In this document: piece by piece, positions 8,070 to 16,875 of the stretch
Layout: every line of letters begins with the position of its first letter
Position numbering within the stretch: position 1 is the stretch's first letter
Assembly (NCBI RefSeq): GCF_020386615.1
Contig: NZ_CP077769.1
Location: 6,497,501-6,561,500 of the forward strand
DNA from: Chitinophaga pendula
Lineage (GTDB): Bacteria; Bacteroidota; Bacteroidia; Chitinophagales; Chitinophagaceae
DNA length: 64,000 nt
Direction: 5' to 3'
Notes under the pieces: model-generated
Database searches by the model: none
What the model saw: only the letters and a program-made list of their open reading frames with translations
Told to the model about the DNA's origin: nothing
Program-made: the position numbers and the translations under genes

Positions 8070-9263
8070 ATGAATATGAAAATCACCAATACGCTGATGG
8101 GTGCACTGCTCGCCATCAGCCTCACAGCCCGGGTGAATGGCCAGGATAAACTGGACAAACTCAAAATAAATCAGATACAGGTACTGGGTACGCACAACAG
8201 CTATGCACGCCCCGTAGATACCGCCCTGATGGCGTATGCAGATCCTATCTTTGATAAGTTGTTCAAAAACTACGCGCAGATGATGCCAAAAGAACAACAG
8301 GATGCATTTAAAGAATTCCATCCCAATGGCATGAAAATGAGCGAAGGACTGAAATACGACCACCCGCCTTTTGATGTGCAGCTCAACGCAGGCCTCAGAA
8401 GCCTGGAACTGGACGTATACTACGATCCTACCGGCAACCGATTCAACCACCCTGCCTCCTACCGCATATTGCAGGAGAAAGGATATACTAACCTGGCACC
8501 TTTTGATACGACCGGCCTGAGCCAACCGGGGTTTAAAGTGCTGCACGTTGCCGATTTCGACTTCCGCACCCACTACCCTACCTTGAAGGCTGCCTTGCTG
8601 AGCCTGAAAAAATGGTCCGATGAGCACCCCGCCCACATCCCCATCTACATACAGGTAGAAGCAAAAGATCGCGGTATCCCTATCTTTCCGAAAGCAACAG
8701 AAGTGCTGCCTTTTAGCGAAAAAGCATTCGATGAGCTAGACCAGGAAGTGGTGAGCGTACTCGGCCGTGATAAATTGATCACCCCGGACGACATCCGAGG
8801 TAGCTATCCCTCCCTGCGCGAAGCCGTATTGGCCAACAACTGGCCTACCGTGAAAGCGGCTAGAGGAAAGTTCATCTTCCTGCTGTTACCCACCACCGCT
8901 GGCCTCGGTAAAGCAGCCCCGTATGCCAACAATCGCCCTAACCTGGAACATCGCGTTATGTTCATGCAGTCCGATCCAAAAGATAGCTATGCCGCTTTCC
9001 TGCTACTCGACAACGCCATCCTACGACAGAAGGAGATCAAAGACTATGTACAACAGGGATATATCGTCAGAACCCGGTCAGATATCGAGACCTACGAAGC
9101 CAAAGTCAATGACTATACCCGCGCCAATGCAGCTTTCAGCAGCGGAGCACAGGTCGTATCAACCGACTTTTTCAGACCAGGAAATGGATATGGTACCTCC
9201 TATGTGGTAAAATTACCGGGTGGCGGCGAAGCCAGGAAAAACCCGGTGAATACAGGTAAATAA
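8070..9263 (+). CDS. Secreted Ca2+-dependent phosphoinositide-specific phospholipase C-like protein
   Basis: A 397-residue protein with an N-terminal signal peptide (MKITNTLMGALLAISLTARVNG). It contains IQVLGTHNSYARP (about residues 36-48), the LGTHNSY catalytic-His motif of PI-PLC, then LNAGLRSLELDVYYD (about 107-121) with the metal/catalytic Glu-Asp set, and a second His at KVLHVADFD. This pattern fits the bacterial Ca2+-dependent PI-PLC family, which cleaves phosphoinositide headgroups. The protein is likely periplasmic or outer-membrane associated. It sits 15 nt after the TonB receptor and before a strong terminator, so the two form an operon. Substrate specificity is inferred from the family only. 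Confidence 0.85.
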   Translation: MNMKITNTLMGALLAISLTARVNGQDKLDKLKINQIQVLGTHNSYARPVDTALMAYADPIFDKLFKNYAQMMPKEQQDAFKEFHPNGMKMSEGLKYDHPPFDVQLNAGLRSLELDVYYDPTGNRFNHPASYRILQEKGYTNLAPFDTTGLSQPGFKVLHVADFDFRTHYPTLKAALLSLKKWSDEHPAHIPIYIQVEAKDRGIPIFPKATEVLPFSEKAFDELDQEVVSVLGRDKLITPDDIRGSYPSLREAVLANNWPTVKAARGKFIFLLLPTTAGLGKAAPYANNRPNLEHRVMFMQSDPKDSYAAFLLLDNAILRQKEIKDYVQQGYIVRTRSDIETYEAKVNDYTRANAAFSSGAQVVSTDFFRPGNGYGTSYVVKLPGGGEARKNPVNTGK

Positions 9264-9283
9264 CAATAACTATACATGAAAAT

Positions 9284-9326
9284 GCCCCGCTACCAGTCAT
9301 CCAACGGGTTAGCGGGGCCTTCGCTT
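9284..9326 (+). terminator. Terminator after the phospholipase gene
   Basis: GCCCCGCTA (9284-9292) pairs with TAGCGGGGC (9310-9318), followed by CTTCGCTTT. It may also act on the leftward lanthipeptide transcript, which ends at 9353. Confidence 0.75.
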
Positions 9327-9352
9327 TAACAACAATTAGCAGGTACGCAATA

Positions 9353-9532
9353 TTATACGCACCAGCATGTCCGCCACTCTGAATAAGGAATACAGTTATT
9401 CGGACGCTGCGAATGACCACAGGTGATCACCGTTTCAGGTGCTCCTCCCTTCAGATGGGACTGGCTTTCATCAGTTAAGTGGGCAATCTTTACCTTGCCA
9501 AGTGACAGTTTTTTGGATGTTACCTTTTTCAT
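9353..9532 (-). CDS. Class I lanthipeptide precursor (GG leader, orphan)
   Basis: A 59-residue peptide starting MKKVTSKKLSLGKVKIAHL. The leader (residues 1-30) has the SKKLSLGKxKIAxL box and the double glycine (LKGG) found in Bacteroidetes class I lanthipeptide precursors of the pinensin-like/TIGR04149 type. The 29-residue core has Cys at core positions 8, 17, 26 and 28 and Thr/Ser at 4, 7, 11, 21 and 25, so several lanthionine rings are possible. The ATG at 9532 is chosen because it gives the family leader; an upstream in-frame ATG (9598) adds 22 unrelated residues. No LanB, LanC or exporter gene lies in the window, so the modifying enzymes would have to be elsewhere. It is divergent from the siderophore receptor gene. 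Confidence 0.87.
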   Translation of the reverse strand: MKKVTSKKLSLGKVKIAHLTDESQSHLKGGAPETVITCGHSQRPNNCIPYSEWRTCWCV

Positions 9533-9664
9533 GGAAGAACAGTTTAAACAAATAATGAAAATACCAGCAGGTAGCTGACATCTAAAACAACGCTTCAATA
9601 ATAGTTTTCCGTATCTCGTAAACTTTTTTCCCGATCCCGTAACCCACCCCTTCCACCCCCCCTG

Positions 9665-9672
9665 TACCTTTG
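9665..9672 (+). promoter_or_regulatory. -7 box TACCTTTG for the siderophore receptor gene
   Basis: An exact TAnnTTTG match lies 34 nt before the ATG at 9707, a normal leader length. No Fur-type palindrome was recognised around it. Confidence 0.5.
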
Positions 9673-9706
9673 CGCGTCATTTTAACATTTCTTTAATCAC
9701 TCTGTC

Positions 9707-12127
9707 ATGCGTATCGCTTACAACACAATGGTGAGGCTACTTTGTCTGGTATTCACCGTATTCATTACTTTACCCGCCTTTTCAGAGACAGAACCACTCT
9801 CCGCTATTAAAGGAACCGTTACCACCGCAGATGGTACCCCCGCTGCTTTTGTCGCCGTGCAGATCAAAGAAAAAAATCGCGGAACACTCACGAACGAGAA
9901 AGGGGAGTTCGTTTTTAAAAGAATGCATCCAGGCCGTTACACACTGGCCGTAATGCTTATGGGATATAAAACAATTACCCAGGAAGTAGAAGTCAAACAG
10001 GATGAGATCGTTACCGTATCCCTCCAATTGGAAGCTTCCAACAAACAACTACAGGAAGTAATCATCAGTGGCAACAGAAATCGCTATACCACTGATAGCC
10101 TCTCCGCTAGCCTTCGCTTGAAAACACCCTTACTGGAAGTACCACAGAATATTCAAGTAATCTCCGCAAACATTATCGCCGATCAACAAGTGTTCGATAT
10201 CGTCGATGGTATCACCCGCAACGTAAGCGGCGCCACCCGCCTCGGCCACTGGGATAACCAATATGCCAACATCCGTATGCGTGGTTCCAAGATTCCCGCC
10301 TTTAGAAACGGCATGAACATCGAAGCCAGCTGGGGACCTACCGCAGAAGATGCGGCCATGATAGAACGGATCGAATTCGTAAAAGGCCCCGCCGGTTTCA
10401 TGCTGGCAAATGGCGAACCTGGCGGATTCTATAACGTAGTCACTAAAAAACCTACCGGTATCACCAAAGGTGCCGTAAACGTCAGCATGGGTAGCTTCAG
10501 CACCTATCGTGCTGCCGTCGACCTCGATGGTAAACTGAGCAAAGATGGTAAACTCCTCTACCGCCTCAACGTCGCCGGCCAGCAAAAAGACTTCTATACC
10601 AAATACAACTACAGCAATCGCTACCTCTTCGCTCCCGTTGTTAAATACCTCGTAGACGACAGAACGTCCGTAACCTTCGAATACACTTACCAAACATCAA
10701 AATACCTCTCCAACGGAAACTATACCTTCTCCAAAAGAAAACTCCTGGATGAAAATATCTCCAACGACTTCTTCTACGGAGATCCGTCCGTAGAACCGGG
10801 TAAATTAAATGACCACAGCGCTTACATCTACTTCGATCATCAACTGAATGACAGATGGCAGGCACACGCACAGGTCGCCTATTTCAACTTCAGCATGGTT
10901 GCCAACAGCATGTGGGCCAACAGCGTACAGGAAAATGGAGATATGGACCGCTACTTCAGCATAGGCGATGAAGCAGGCGAAAATCGCTTCGCCCAGATAT
11001 CCTTCTCCGGAGAAGAATACACCGGCAAAGTACGCCACCGCATCCTCGCTGGCCTCGATATGGGAAACAAAAAATTCTGGGGAGACTTCCGCACGCTGAA
11101 CCCCTCCATCAGGTTCGCTAAAGGAGAACTCTTCAACGTATACAATCCGAAATACGGACTGCCTTTCGATTCTATTCCTAAAATCGACCGCTCACAAAGC
11201 GTAAGAACCAGAGCCGGCCAATCAGATTATATATCCGTAGTCAACTATACCTCCGTATACGTACAAGACGAGCTGGCTTTCTTTAACAACAAACTCCGCT
11301 TATCCCTGGCAGGTAGGTTTACCTATGCCGAAACAGTAGGTAAAACAAAAACCGCTGGCCTGAAAGATAATGTAGTAACTCCTCGCGTCGGCTTAAGCTA
11401 CTCGATCGATAAAGCAACCACCGTATACGCATTGTATGACAACTCCTTCGTGCCGCAAACAGGGCTGGATTCCAATCTGGTAGCGTTCAAACCTGTAAAA
11501 GGAGTAGATTACGAAGTAGGAGCAAAACGCGAATGGGCAAATGGTAAATGGCTGACCTCCATATCCGCTTACCGCATCTCCCGCGAAAACGCTAAAGTAC
11601 CACTGGGATTCAAAGATAGCCGCGGAGCAGATGTATACGATGTACTGGGCCAAACCGTAACTAAAGGTATTGAAGCCGATATCAGTGGCGAAGTATTGCC
11701 CGGCCTCAACGTTACCTTAAACTACGCCTACACAGACGCTAAAATCACCAAAGAGGCCGCTAGCGCAAAGACCAAAACAGTTGGCAACGTAACACCTAAC
11801 ACATCCGCACACATCACCAACGCATGGATAAGCTACCGACTGGGCAACGGCCCGCTCTCCGGTCTGGGCGTAACGGGCGGCTTCCAATGGCTGGCAGATC
11901 GATATGTAGGGACCACAAAAACACCTAACATCCCGAACTACTTCCGTGTCGATGGCGGCCTAAGCTATCAAAGAGGTAAATACAATATCTCCATGCTGGT
12001 GAACAACCTGCTGGACGACCGTACCCTCCTCACTTCCGCTTCCCTCCCAACCTCCCCCGCAGGCTACTATAGCTATATCGTAGAAGCCCGCAGGAACTTC
12101 AGACTCACAATAGGATATCGTTTCTAA
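9707..12127 (+). CDS. TonB-dependent siderophore receptor (FhuA/FecA-like)
   Basis: An 806-residue protein. A signal peptide ends near residue 26 (TLPAFSETEP). A carboxypeptidase-regulatory-like domain (AIKGTVTTADGTPAAF to about 110) and a plug follow, with EVPQNIQVISANIIADQQ, the siderophore-receptor TonB-box/plug signature, and later RIEFVKGPAGFMLANGEPGG (about 225-244). The C-terminal barrel ends FRLTIGYRF. It transports an iron chelate across the outer membrane; the siderophore cannot be named. Upstream lies a divergent lanthipeptide gene and downstream a broken cysteine-rich peptide gene. A very strong terminator follows, so it is probably monocistronic. Confidence 0.93.
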   Translation: MRIAYNTMVRLLCLVFTVFITLPAFSETEPLSAIKGTVTTADGTPAAFVAVQIKEKNRGTLTNEKGEFVFKRMHPGRYTLAVMLMGYKTITQEVEVKQDEIVTVSLQLEASNKQLQEVIISGNRNRYTTDSLSASLRLKTPLLEVPQNIQVISANIIADQQVFDIVDGITRNVSGATRLGHWDNQYANIRMRGSKIPAFRNGMNIEASWGPTAEDAAMIERIEFVKGPAGFMLANGEPGGFYNVVTKKPTGITKGAVNVSMGSFSTYRAAVDLDGKLSKDGKLLYRLNVAGQQKDFYTKYNYSNRYLFAPVVKYLVDDRTSVTFEYTYQTSKYLSNGNYTFSKRKLLDENISNDFFYGDPSVEPGKLNDHSAYIYFDHQLNDRWQAHAQVAYFNFSMVANSMWANSVQENGDMDRYFSIGDEAGENRFAQISFSGEEYTGKVRHRILAGLDMGNKKFWGDFRTLNPSIRFAKGELFNVYNPKYGLPFDSIPKIDRSQSVRTRAGQSDYISVVNYTSVYVQDELAFFNNKLRLSLAGRFTYAETVGKTKTAGLKDNVVTPRVGLSYSIDKATTVYALYDNSFVPQTGLDSNLVAFKPVKGVDYEVGAKREWANGKWLTSISAYRISRENAKVPLGFKDSRGADVYDVLGQTVTKGIEADISGEVLPGLNVTLNYAYTDAKITKEAASAKTKTVGNVTPNTSAHITNAWISYRLGNGPLSGLGVTGGFQWLADRYVGTTKTPNIPNYFRVDGGLSYQRGKYNISMLVNNLLDDRTLLTSASLPTSPAGYYSYIVEARRNFRLTIGYRF

Positions 12128-12145
12128 TATCTTCTCACCTTGCAT

Positions 12146-12190
12146 AAAAGGTAGCGCCTGGTATATCATACCAGGCGCTACCTTTTAATA
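12146..12190 (+). terminator. Strong terminator after the siderophore receptor gene
   Basis: A perfect 19-bp stem (12146-12164 with 12168-12186) has a 3-nt loop and starts and ends with A4/T4, so it can work in both directions. Confidence 0.88.
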
Positions 12191-12305
12191 CTATCCACCA
12201 AAAGGGTGAAATTACGGACAAGGTTAAACGTAGATAGGTAACGCAGCATAAGTGGAGCAGGAATACCGAATTTTGTAGCACGGAACCTGTAAACCAAAAC
12301 AATAG

Positions 12306-12497
12306 CAAGCATTTTTCTCAGGCAGTCGCCTGGACAGAACAGCTTTGAAAAACGTTAAAGGTGGCGGCGTTGCCAATACAATAGCACCATGCGCCAGCCA
12401 ATTCTGCGGCGGCATCGCTGGTTTCGAATGCCCGAAAGGATGCACCTGCAAACTGGATGGCTCTTATCCTGATGAAGGTGGCCGCTGCCTCGGATGA
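12306..12497 (+). pseudogene. Double-glycine, six-cysteine knottin-like peptide gene lacking a start
   Basis: The frame is open from 12306 to the TGA at 12495-12497. It reads FFSGSRLDRTALKNVKGG (bacteriocin-type double-glycine leader of Bacteroidetes) and then a core with six Cys in the order C-x4-C-x7-C-x3-C-x1-C-x12-C, including FECPKGCTCKLDG. The CPxGCxC cluster resembles inhibitor-cystine-knot (knottin) peptides. No ATG, GTG or TTG lies between the in-frame TAG at 12303 and the leader. A second in-frame TAG is at 12276, and only beyond it is there a GTG (12252). The N-terminus of the leader is therefore missing or interrupted; the gene looks decayed, unless it uses unusual initiation or recoding. 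It starts about 120 bp after the receptor terminator. Confidence 0.6.
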
Positions 12498-12561
12498 TAA
12501 GCGTATAAGAAAGGAGAATGGGAAGTTCCTGCTACCCATCCAGGATGGATATTCTTCTAAA

Positions 12562-13383
12562 ATGTATTTGCCCTATATAACCCATCAAAAGTGCAACCGG
12601 GTGACGGCATCAGATTTGCAAATCATTGGCAAAATCAGTACTTTAAATAATAAAATACACCGTCTCCTTTTGAGAGTAGCAGGCGACCATATCATCATCT
12701 ACAGAGACCATACCGATATAACGGGAAGTATATTCCTCTTATTTATAGCACTCATACCGGCCGCTGCCTGTCTGATATTGCCCATTGCCTTCTATAGGGA
12801 AGTATTCACAGATCTTAGTGATATAATACCGGGCATCCTCTTTTTTATTGCCGGAGCCCTATGTCTTATGGGCACTGAATGGGTACTGCGGGCCGCTGAA
12901 ACAAGCAAAATATATAAGGATAAAAACCAATTGGCATGGCTTCCTTTTGGGAGTTTCCTGTTGTGCATGTTCCTTTCCGTAAATAAGCTGAAAGCTAATG
13001 CAGTCCGGATGGAAACAACAGAGGCTTGGGTAAGTATCGGCTCCCTTTCCCTGGGACTTATATTACTTCTGTACATCGTACGAAAAGCGTTACGCATCAG
13101 TTACGACAAAAAGAAGTTACCTATCCTTACGCTGCATCCGGAAGGGTTGGCCTACCTCGATAATCCCTTATATAATTGGGAAAATATAGACCATATCGAT
13201 CTGTGGACAGTATTTGATCAGAAAATGATGCAATTGCACCTTCACAGTAAAGAAGTGATCGAATATCCATTGATAAACCAGTATGAGGTGAGCGAGTTTA
13301 AAAACCTCCACCTGCTGCAGACCTGCCTGAAGAAGTTTATAGAAAAAGTAGAGATCCGGGAAGACCGGCACCAAACAGGTTAA
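12562..13383 (+). CDS. Hypothetical integral membrane protein
   Basis: A protein of about 273 residues, family not recognised. It has hydrophobic segments at about residues 49-70, 80-100, 120-137 and 152-172, then a soluble C-terminal domain with repeated aromatic/acidic strands (LPILTLHPEGLAYLDNPLYN, WENIDHIDLWTVFDQ) reminiscent of bacterial PH-like domains. The same frame is open back to an ATG at 12457. That extension overlaps the cysteine-rich peptide frame and has no membrane-protein character, so the ATG at 12562 is preferred with low certainty. A short frame with a strong AAGGAGA site starts at 12518 but stops after 20 codons. The gene ends at a terminator shared with the opposite strand. 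Confidence 0.6.
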   Translation: MYLPYITHQKCNRVTASDLQIIGKISTLNNKIHRLLLRVAGDHIIIYRDHTDITGSIFLLFIALIPAAACLILPIAFYREVFTDLSDIIPGILFFIAGALCLMGTEWVLRAAETSKIYKDKNQLAWLPFGSFLLCMFLSVNKLKANAVRMETTEAWVSIGSLSLGLILLLYIVRKALRISYDKKKLPILTLHPEGLAYLDNPLYNWENIDHIDLWTVFDQKMMQLHLHSKEVIEYPLINQYEVSEFKNLHLLQTCLKKFIEKVEIREDRHQTG

Positions 13384-13427
13384 AGCCCAAAACAGTACAT
13401 GCAAATAGTCACCATCATAAGGAAATA

Positions 13428-13468
13428 AAAGGGGGTGTCTCATTTGTTTATGAGACACCCCCTTTCTG
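13428..13468. terminator. Bidirectional terminator between convergent genes
   Basis: A 16-bp perfect stem, AAAGGGGGTGTCTCAT (13428-13443) with ATGAGACACCCCCTTT (13450-13465), has a 6-nt loop. It serves the rightward membrane-protein gene and the leftward protease gene. Confidence 0.85.
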
Positions 13469-13504
13469 CATACCCTTTAAAAAGGTCTGTACCGGCTGAG
13501 ATAC

Positions 13505-16321
13505 TTAACGTTTAAGGATAAACTTACGGGATGGTTCGTTGTCCGTGCTGATAATATATACGCCGTCCTTCAGTTCCTGTGGCAGCAATATCTCTAACTT
13601 ATTATGCCCCGTTGCCACACGTAAACGCTGATCATATACCACCTTGCCGGATACGTCCGTAACCGTGATCCGCTGCAAAACATTCGCCTTGCTCGACAAT
13701 TCTATAAATACCCTGTCTCTGGCAGGTACCGGGTAAACATGAAGACCGGCCCCCGCTCTATTATCCTCTCCGGCAGAAGACTTACTGTATTTGCTGACCA
13801 CGGCCTGTTTCGGTGTAGCACTGAGCGCAGCTACCAGCTGATAACACTGCGTATTACTGAAAGCGCCGCTATATCCTATCACCCGTATATAATACTTGCC
13901 TACCGCACCATTGTTGTATACAATCCTTTCACTGGTAGTACCCGCATTTTCAGATTTAACAAGCTGAGTGCCGGCTGCATTGTAAAGATATACATCATAG
14001 TCCTTCGGTAAATTACTCAGGCTGATCTCGATATGTGGTCTCGCAGTCGTAGTGGAGATACTATACCAGTCTACATCTGATGCACTGGCGATCTGCGCCC
14101 GCACAATAGAATCAACCGGGATGCCCGCTGCCGTAGCCTGCGTATTGTTAGGCTCATAAGCATCCGCACAACCTGTTACAGGAGTAGTCGTAATGTTGAG
14201 ACGATAACATTTGATGTCTGAGTAAGCGCCGTTATAGCCATATATATACACATAGTAGGTACCCGCTGCCGCCGTAGCATAACTGATGCTTTCCGTATTT
14301 ACATCGCCTTGTTGCGAACTCGCCAGCTGTGCACCCGTGCTGGATAATAATCGGATGTCATAATCTGCAGGCAGGCGGTCAAGTGTAAGGTCAATATTCG
14401 TAGTGCCCGTAGTGGTAAATTGGTAATAGTCAACGTCGGAAGCAGAAGAGATCTGTGCATTGAAACTGGTATTGGCACGCACAACGGCAGCCGTTGCCTG
14501 CGTATTATTAGGCTCCAGCTGATCCTCACAGGTCTTTACAGGAATAACGGCAGCCACTAACCGGTAACAGATCGAATCATTCGCATCACTGGCAGTATTA
14601 CCATATACCTGGATGATAAAGGTCCCTGCTACTCGCTGACGGAAAATGCTGTCCGCCACCGTTCCTCCTTGAGTAGAAGTAGCCAGCACAGCACCATTGG
14701 CACTTAACAGACGCAGGTTGTAGTTAGCGGGTAAGTTGTCCAGCGTGACACGGAGATCGCTGCTATCAGCAATATTGATCTTGTAATAATCCTGATCCCC
14801 ACGCACTCCGATCTTAGCCCTGATCTCTGCACCGGCGAAAATAACAGCGGCGGAATCGATCGAGTTGTTAGGCTCATAGGGGTCAGGACACGTCTGCGGA
14901 TTGCTGGTATCCGTACAGGGATAATCCGCACCGTTCAACTGCAGGATGCCTGTATTATCCGGGTCCAGCCAGGGCTTCAGCTGATGCAGGTTGTCCGTTC
15001 CGTTCGATGTCCAGTTCTGCGCAAACTGACCATAATAATCCACCTTGTTGGAAGCAGAGGCACCACAACTGGAAGGCCCGCCGGACAACTGTCCAACAAC
15101 CTCTCCCTGGTTATTGAATAACGGAGACCCGGAAGACCCGCCTTCCGTAACACTCCAGTTAGTAACCGTCTGTACCCACGCCGCTTTCCAGTGTGTATAG
15201 GGAGGAGTACTAGGAGTATTGTAACCAGAAGCCACCAGCGGCGTAGAATAGGTAGATATCTTTTTGATATCCCCGGCCGGATGGTGTATGCTCACACCAC
15301 TCGGGCTAGCAGCCACATTGGCATTCCACCCGGCATAATATACATTGTACGCCTGCGGTACCGCTTGTTTGAATTCCACCAGCTGAAAATCAGATCCCTC
15401 TACACGCCCGTTGTCGCCCGCACGGGCACGTTGTACACAACCGGTAATAGTATTGCTGGGTGGTTCTGTAGCCGGATTACTGCAGGTAGGAGACTCGTAG
15501 TTGAAATAAAATATCCATTGGTTAAAGTCAGCTTCCGAAGCATCAGAACCACAGTGGTTGGCTGTCAGGAAGTATGGTTTGCAATTCCTTCGCGCATTAT
15601 TCACTAACGCGCCGGAACAGAGGTAACTACTGCTGCCCAACCGGAATACGATCCTGGCCACCGAACGTTTCTGCTTTTGCCAGGCTACCCCTTCCGGACA
15701 GTTCACATTGACATTACAGCTACCCGATGCCGCCAGCCGGGCATTGGCAGCTGCCCTCCCCTCCGGGATACGTGAACTGTATACATGGTTAACACCAGAA
15801 ATAGTAAACCGTCCCTTATTGCTCACCGCCACTGGCTCATAATACTCGATAATACAATCACTTCCCTTGATCACCTCCGTTGCAAAAAGACCAGTCTCCT
15901 GGTTGTTCGCCGCAGTAAACGCACCGATCAGCTGTGTCCTCTCCGGGTTGTATACGAACAGCCGGCTACCTTCTGGCAAATACATCCCCTTGTAATACAA
16001 AGAGGTCGCCAACGCCCCTTGCACAGCTATCCGCAATCGCCATATACGATCCCCGTTAGCCAGCGTCTCCCAGGTACCTGAATTCTGCAAGGAATAGTCA
16101 GTAGGAACAATAATGCCTATACGTAAGGGTAACCCCTGCTTCTCATTATGGGCATCCTCTTCCTGTATCGTGCGTAACGACAACGCAGCAACGGTTTTAG
16201 TAGCCACCGGCACAGCAGACGTCCTGGAAAAGCTCAATGGCCTCCCCCCCTGACTAACCTGGGCTTTTAAAATAGGTGCGGCAAGCAATGCTGCCGCAAA
16301 GAGTAAAAGTCTTGCTTTCAT
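13505..16321 (-). CDS. T9SS-secreted trypsin-like endopeptidase with three PPC repeats
   Basis: A 938-residue protein with a signal peptide (MKARLLLFAAALLAAPILKAQ). The protease domain resembles lysyl endopeptidase. Catalytic His is in PYFLTANHCG (about residue 256), Asp in GSDFQLVEF (about 311) and Ser in TEGGSSGSPLFNN (about 399). Three pre-peptidase C-terminal repeats follow, each starting with a xPYEPNN-like motif (PDPYEPNN, EDQLEPNN, ADAYEPNN). The C-terminal 75 residues form a type A T9SS sorting domain (VYPVPARDRV to KFILKR). The enzyme is therefore exported and secreted or attached to the surface. An in-frame upstream ATG (16426) would add 35 residues in front of a good signal peptide and is not used here. 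Confidence 0.92.
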   Translation of the reverse strand: MKARLLLFAAALLAAPILKAQVSQGGRPLSFSRTSAVPVATKTVAALSLRTIQEEDAHNEKQGLPLRIGIIVPTDYSLQNSGTWETLANGDRIWRLRIAVQGALATSLYYKGMYLPEGSRLFVYNPERTQLIGAFTAANNQETGLFATEVIKGSDCIIEYYEPVAVSNKGRFTISGVNHVYSSRIPEGRAAANARLAASGSCNVNVNCPEGVAWQKQKRSVARIVFRLGSSSYLCSGALVNNARRNCKPYFLTANHCGSDASEADFNQWIFYFNYESPTCSNPATEPPSNTITGCVQRARAGDNGRVEGSDFQLVEFKQAVPQAYNVYYAGWNANVAASPSGVSIHHPAGDIKKISTYSTPLVASGYNTPSTPPYTHWKAAWVQTVTNWSVTEGGSSGSPLFNNQGEVVGQLSGGPSSCGASASNKVDYYGQFAQNWTSNGTDNLHQLKPWLDPDNTGILQLNGADYPCTDTSNPQTCPDPYEPNNSIDSAAVIFAGAEIRAKIGVRGDQDYYKINIADSSDLRVTLDNLPANYNLRLLSANGAVLATSTQGGTVADSIFRQRVAGTFIIQVYGNTASDANDSICYRLVAAVIPVKTCEDQLEPNNTQATAAVVRANTSFNAQISSASDVDYYQFTTTGTTNIDLTLDRLPADYDIRLLSSTGAQLASSQQGDVNTESISYATAAAGTYYVYIYGYNGAYSDIKCYRLNITTTPVTGCADAYEPNNTQATAAGIPVDSIVRAQIASASDVDWYSISTTTARPHIEISLSNLPKDYDVYLYNAAGTQLVKSENAGTTSERIVYNNGAVGKYYIRVIGYSGAFSNTQCYQLVAALSATPKQAVVSKYSKSSAGEDNRAGAGLHVYPVPARDRVFIELSSKANVLQRITVTDVSGKVVYDQRLRVATGHNKLEILLPQELKDGVYIISTDNEPSRKFILKR

Positions 16322-16875
16322 AAAAAGATAAAATTTGAGTGATGAATAAGGCTTCGAAACAGCCGGATATATGTACAGACCAGTAGACTGGTTGCAGACG
16401 AAGAGGATGCAATACGCGTAAGGCAATATTGTTTACATAGGAGTAAGGCGTGCCTATGCCAGGTGAATTGGCGAGTTGACATAAAGGTGGCCGGTAGGGC
16501 TATTTTCTCTGATTAACTTGCTGAACGAGGGCACAAACAACTTAAAGGTAGGAGCCAGTACTGCAATGTAGCAACGCTGTATACCTCCTGCAAAAAAAAG
16601 ACAGTCCCCAACCGGGACTGTCAATATATCTGCTGCTCATGCAGTCTTTACCATGGGGAATAGTATAACCGTTAAAAGAAAAACAGCTACACAGATGGAA
16701 CAAACATAGATAGATGGAAGGCCGGTAAAATCCACGTCACAAACAACTACGCTTGTAACCATGGAGCGATAGCGGGCATAACGCTCGCTACTAATTTATA
16801 TAGCATGGAAATGAATCAAATGGAACAGCAGAATAATACACCTGCCTGGTTGGTCCCTGATCGCTTACCTCACTA
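16322..16875. other. Long intergenic stretch between protease gene and small ORF
   Basis: No confident gene is seen. It holds the leftward hairpin at 16600-16622. On the plus strand a 24-codon frame, starting at 16805, reads MEMNQMEQQNNTPAWLV and has no recognisable leader or ribosome site. The 16681-16800 part has no lasting open frame on either strand. Confidence 0.5.
16592..16622 (-). terminator. Leftward terminator with T-tract, no gene directly before it
   Basis: GACAGTCCC (16600-16608) pairs with GGGACTGTC (16614-16622) around a 5-nt loop. On the minus strand it is followed by eight Ts (plus-strand A run 16592-16599). The nearest leftward genes are the small frame at 16876-17016 and the APP1 gene ending at 17075. 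Confidence 0.75.

Noticed and set aside
12518..12580. 20-codon frame with a strong AAGGAGA site
   Set aside because: It ends after MGSSCYPSRMDILL and a few more codons, with no leader feature, inside the start region of the membrane-protein gene.
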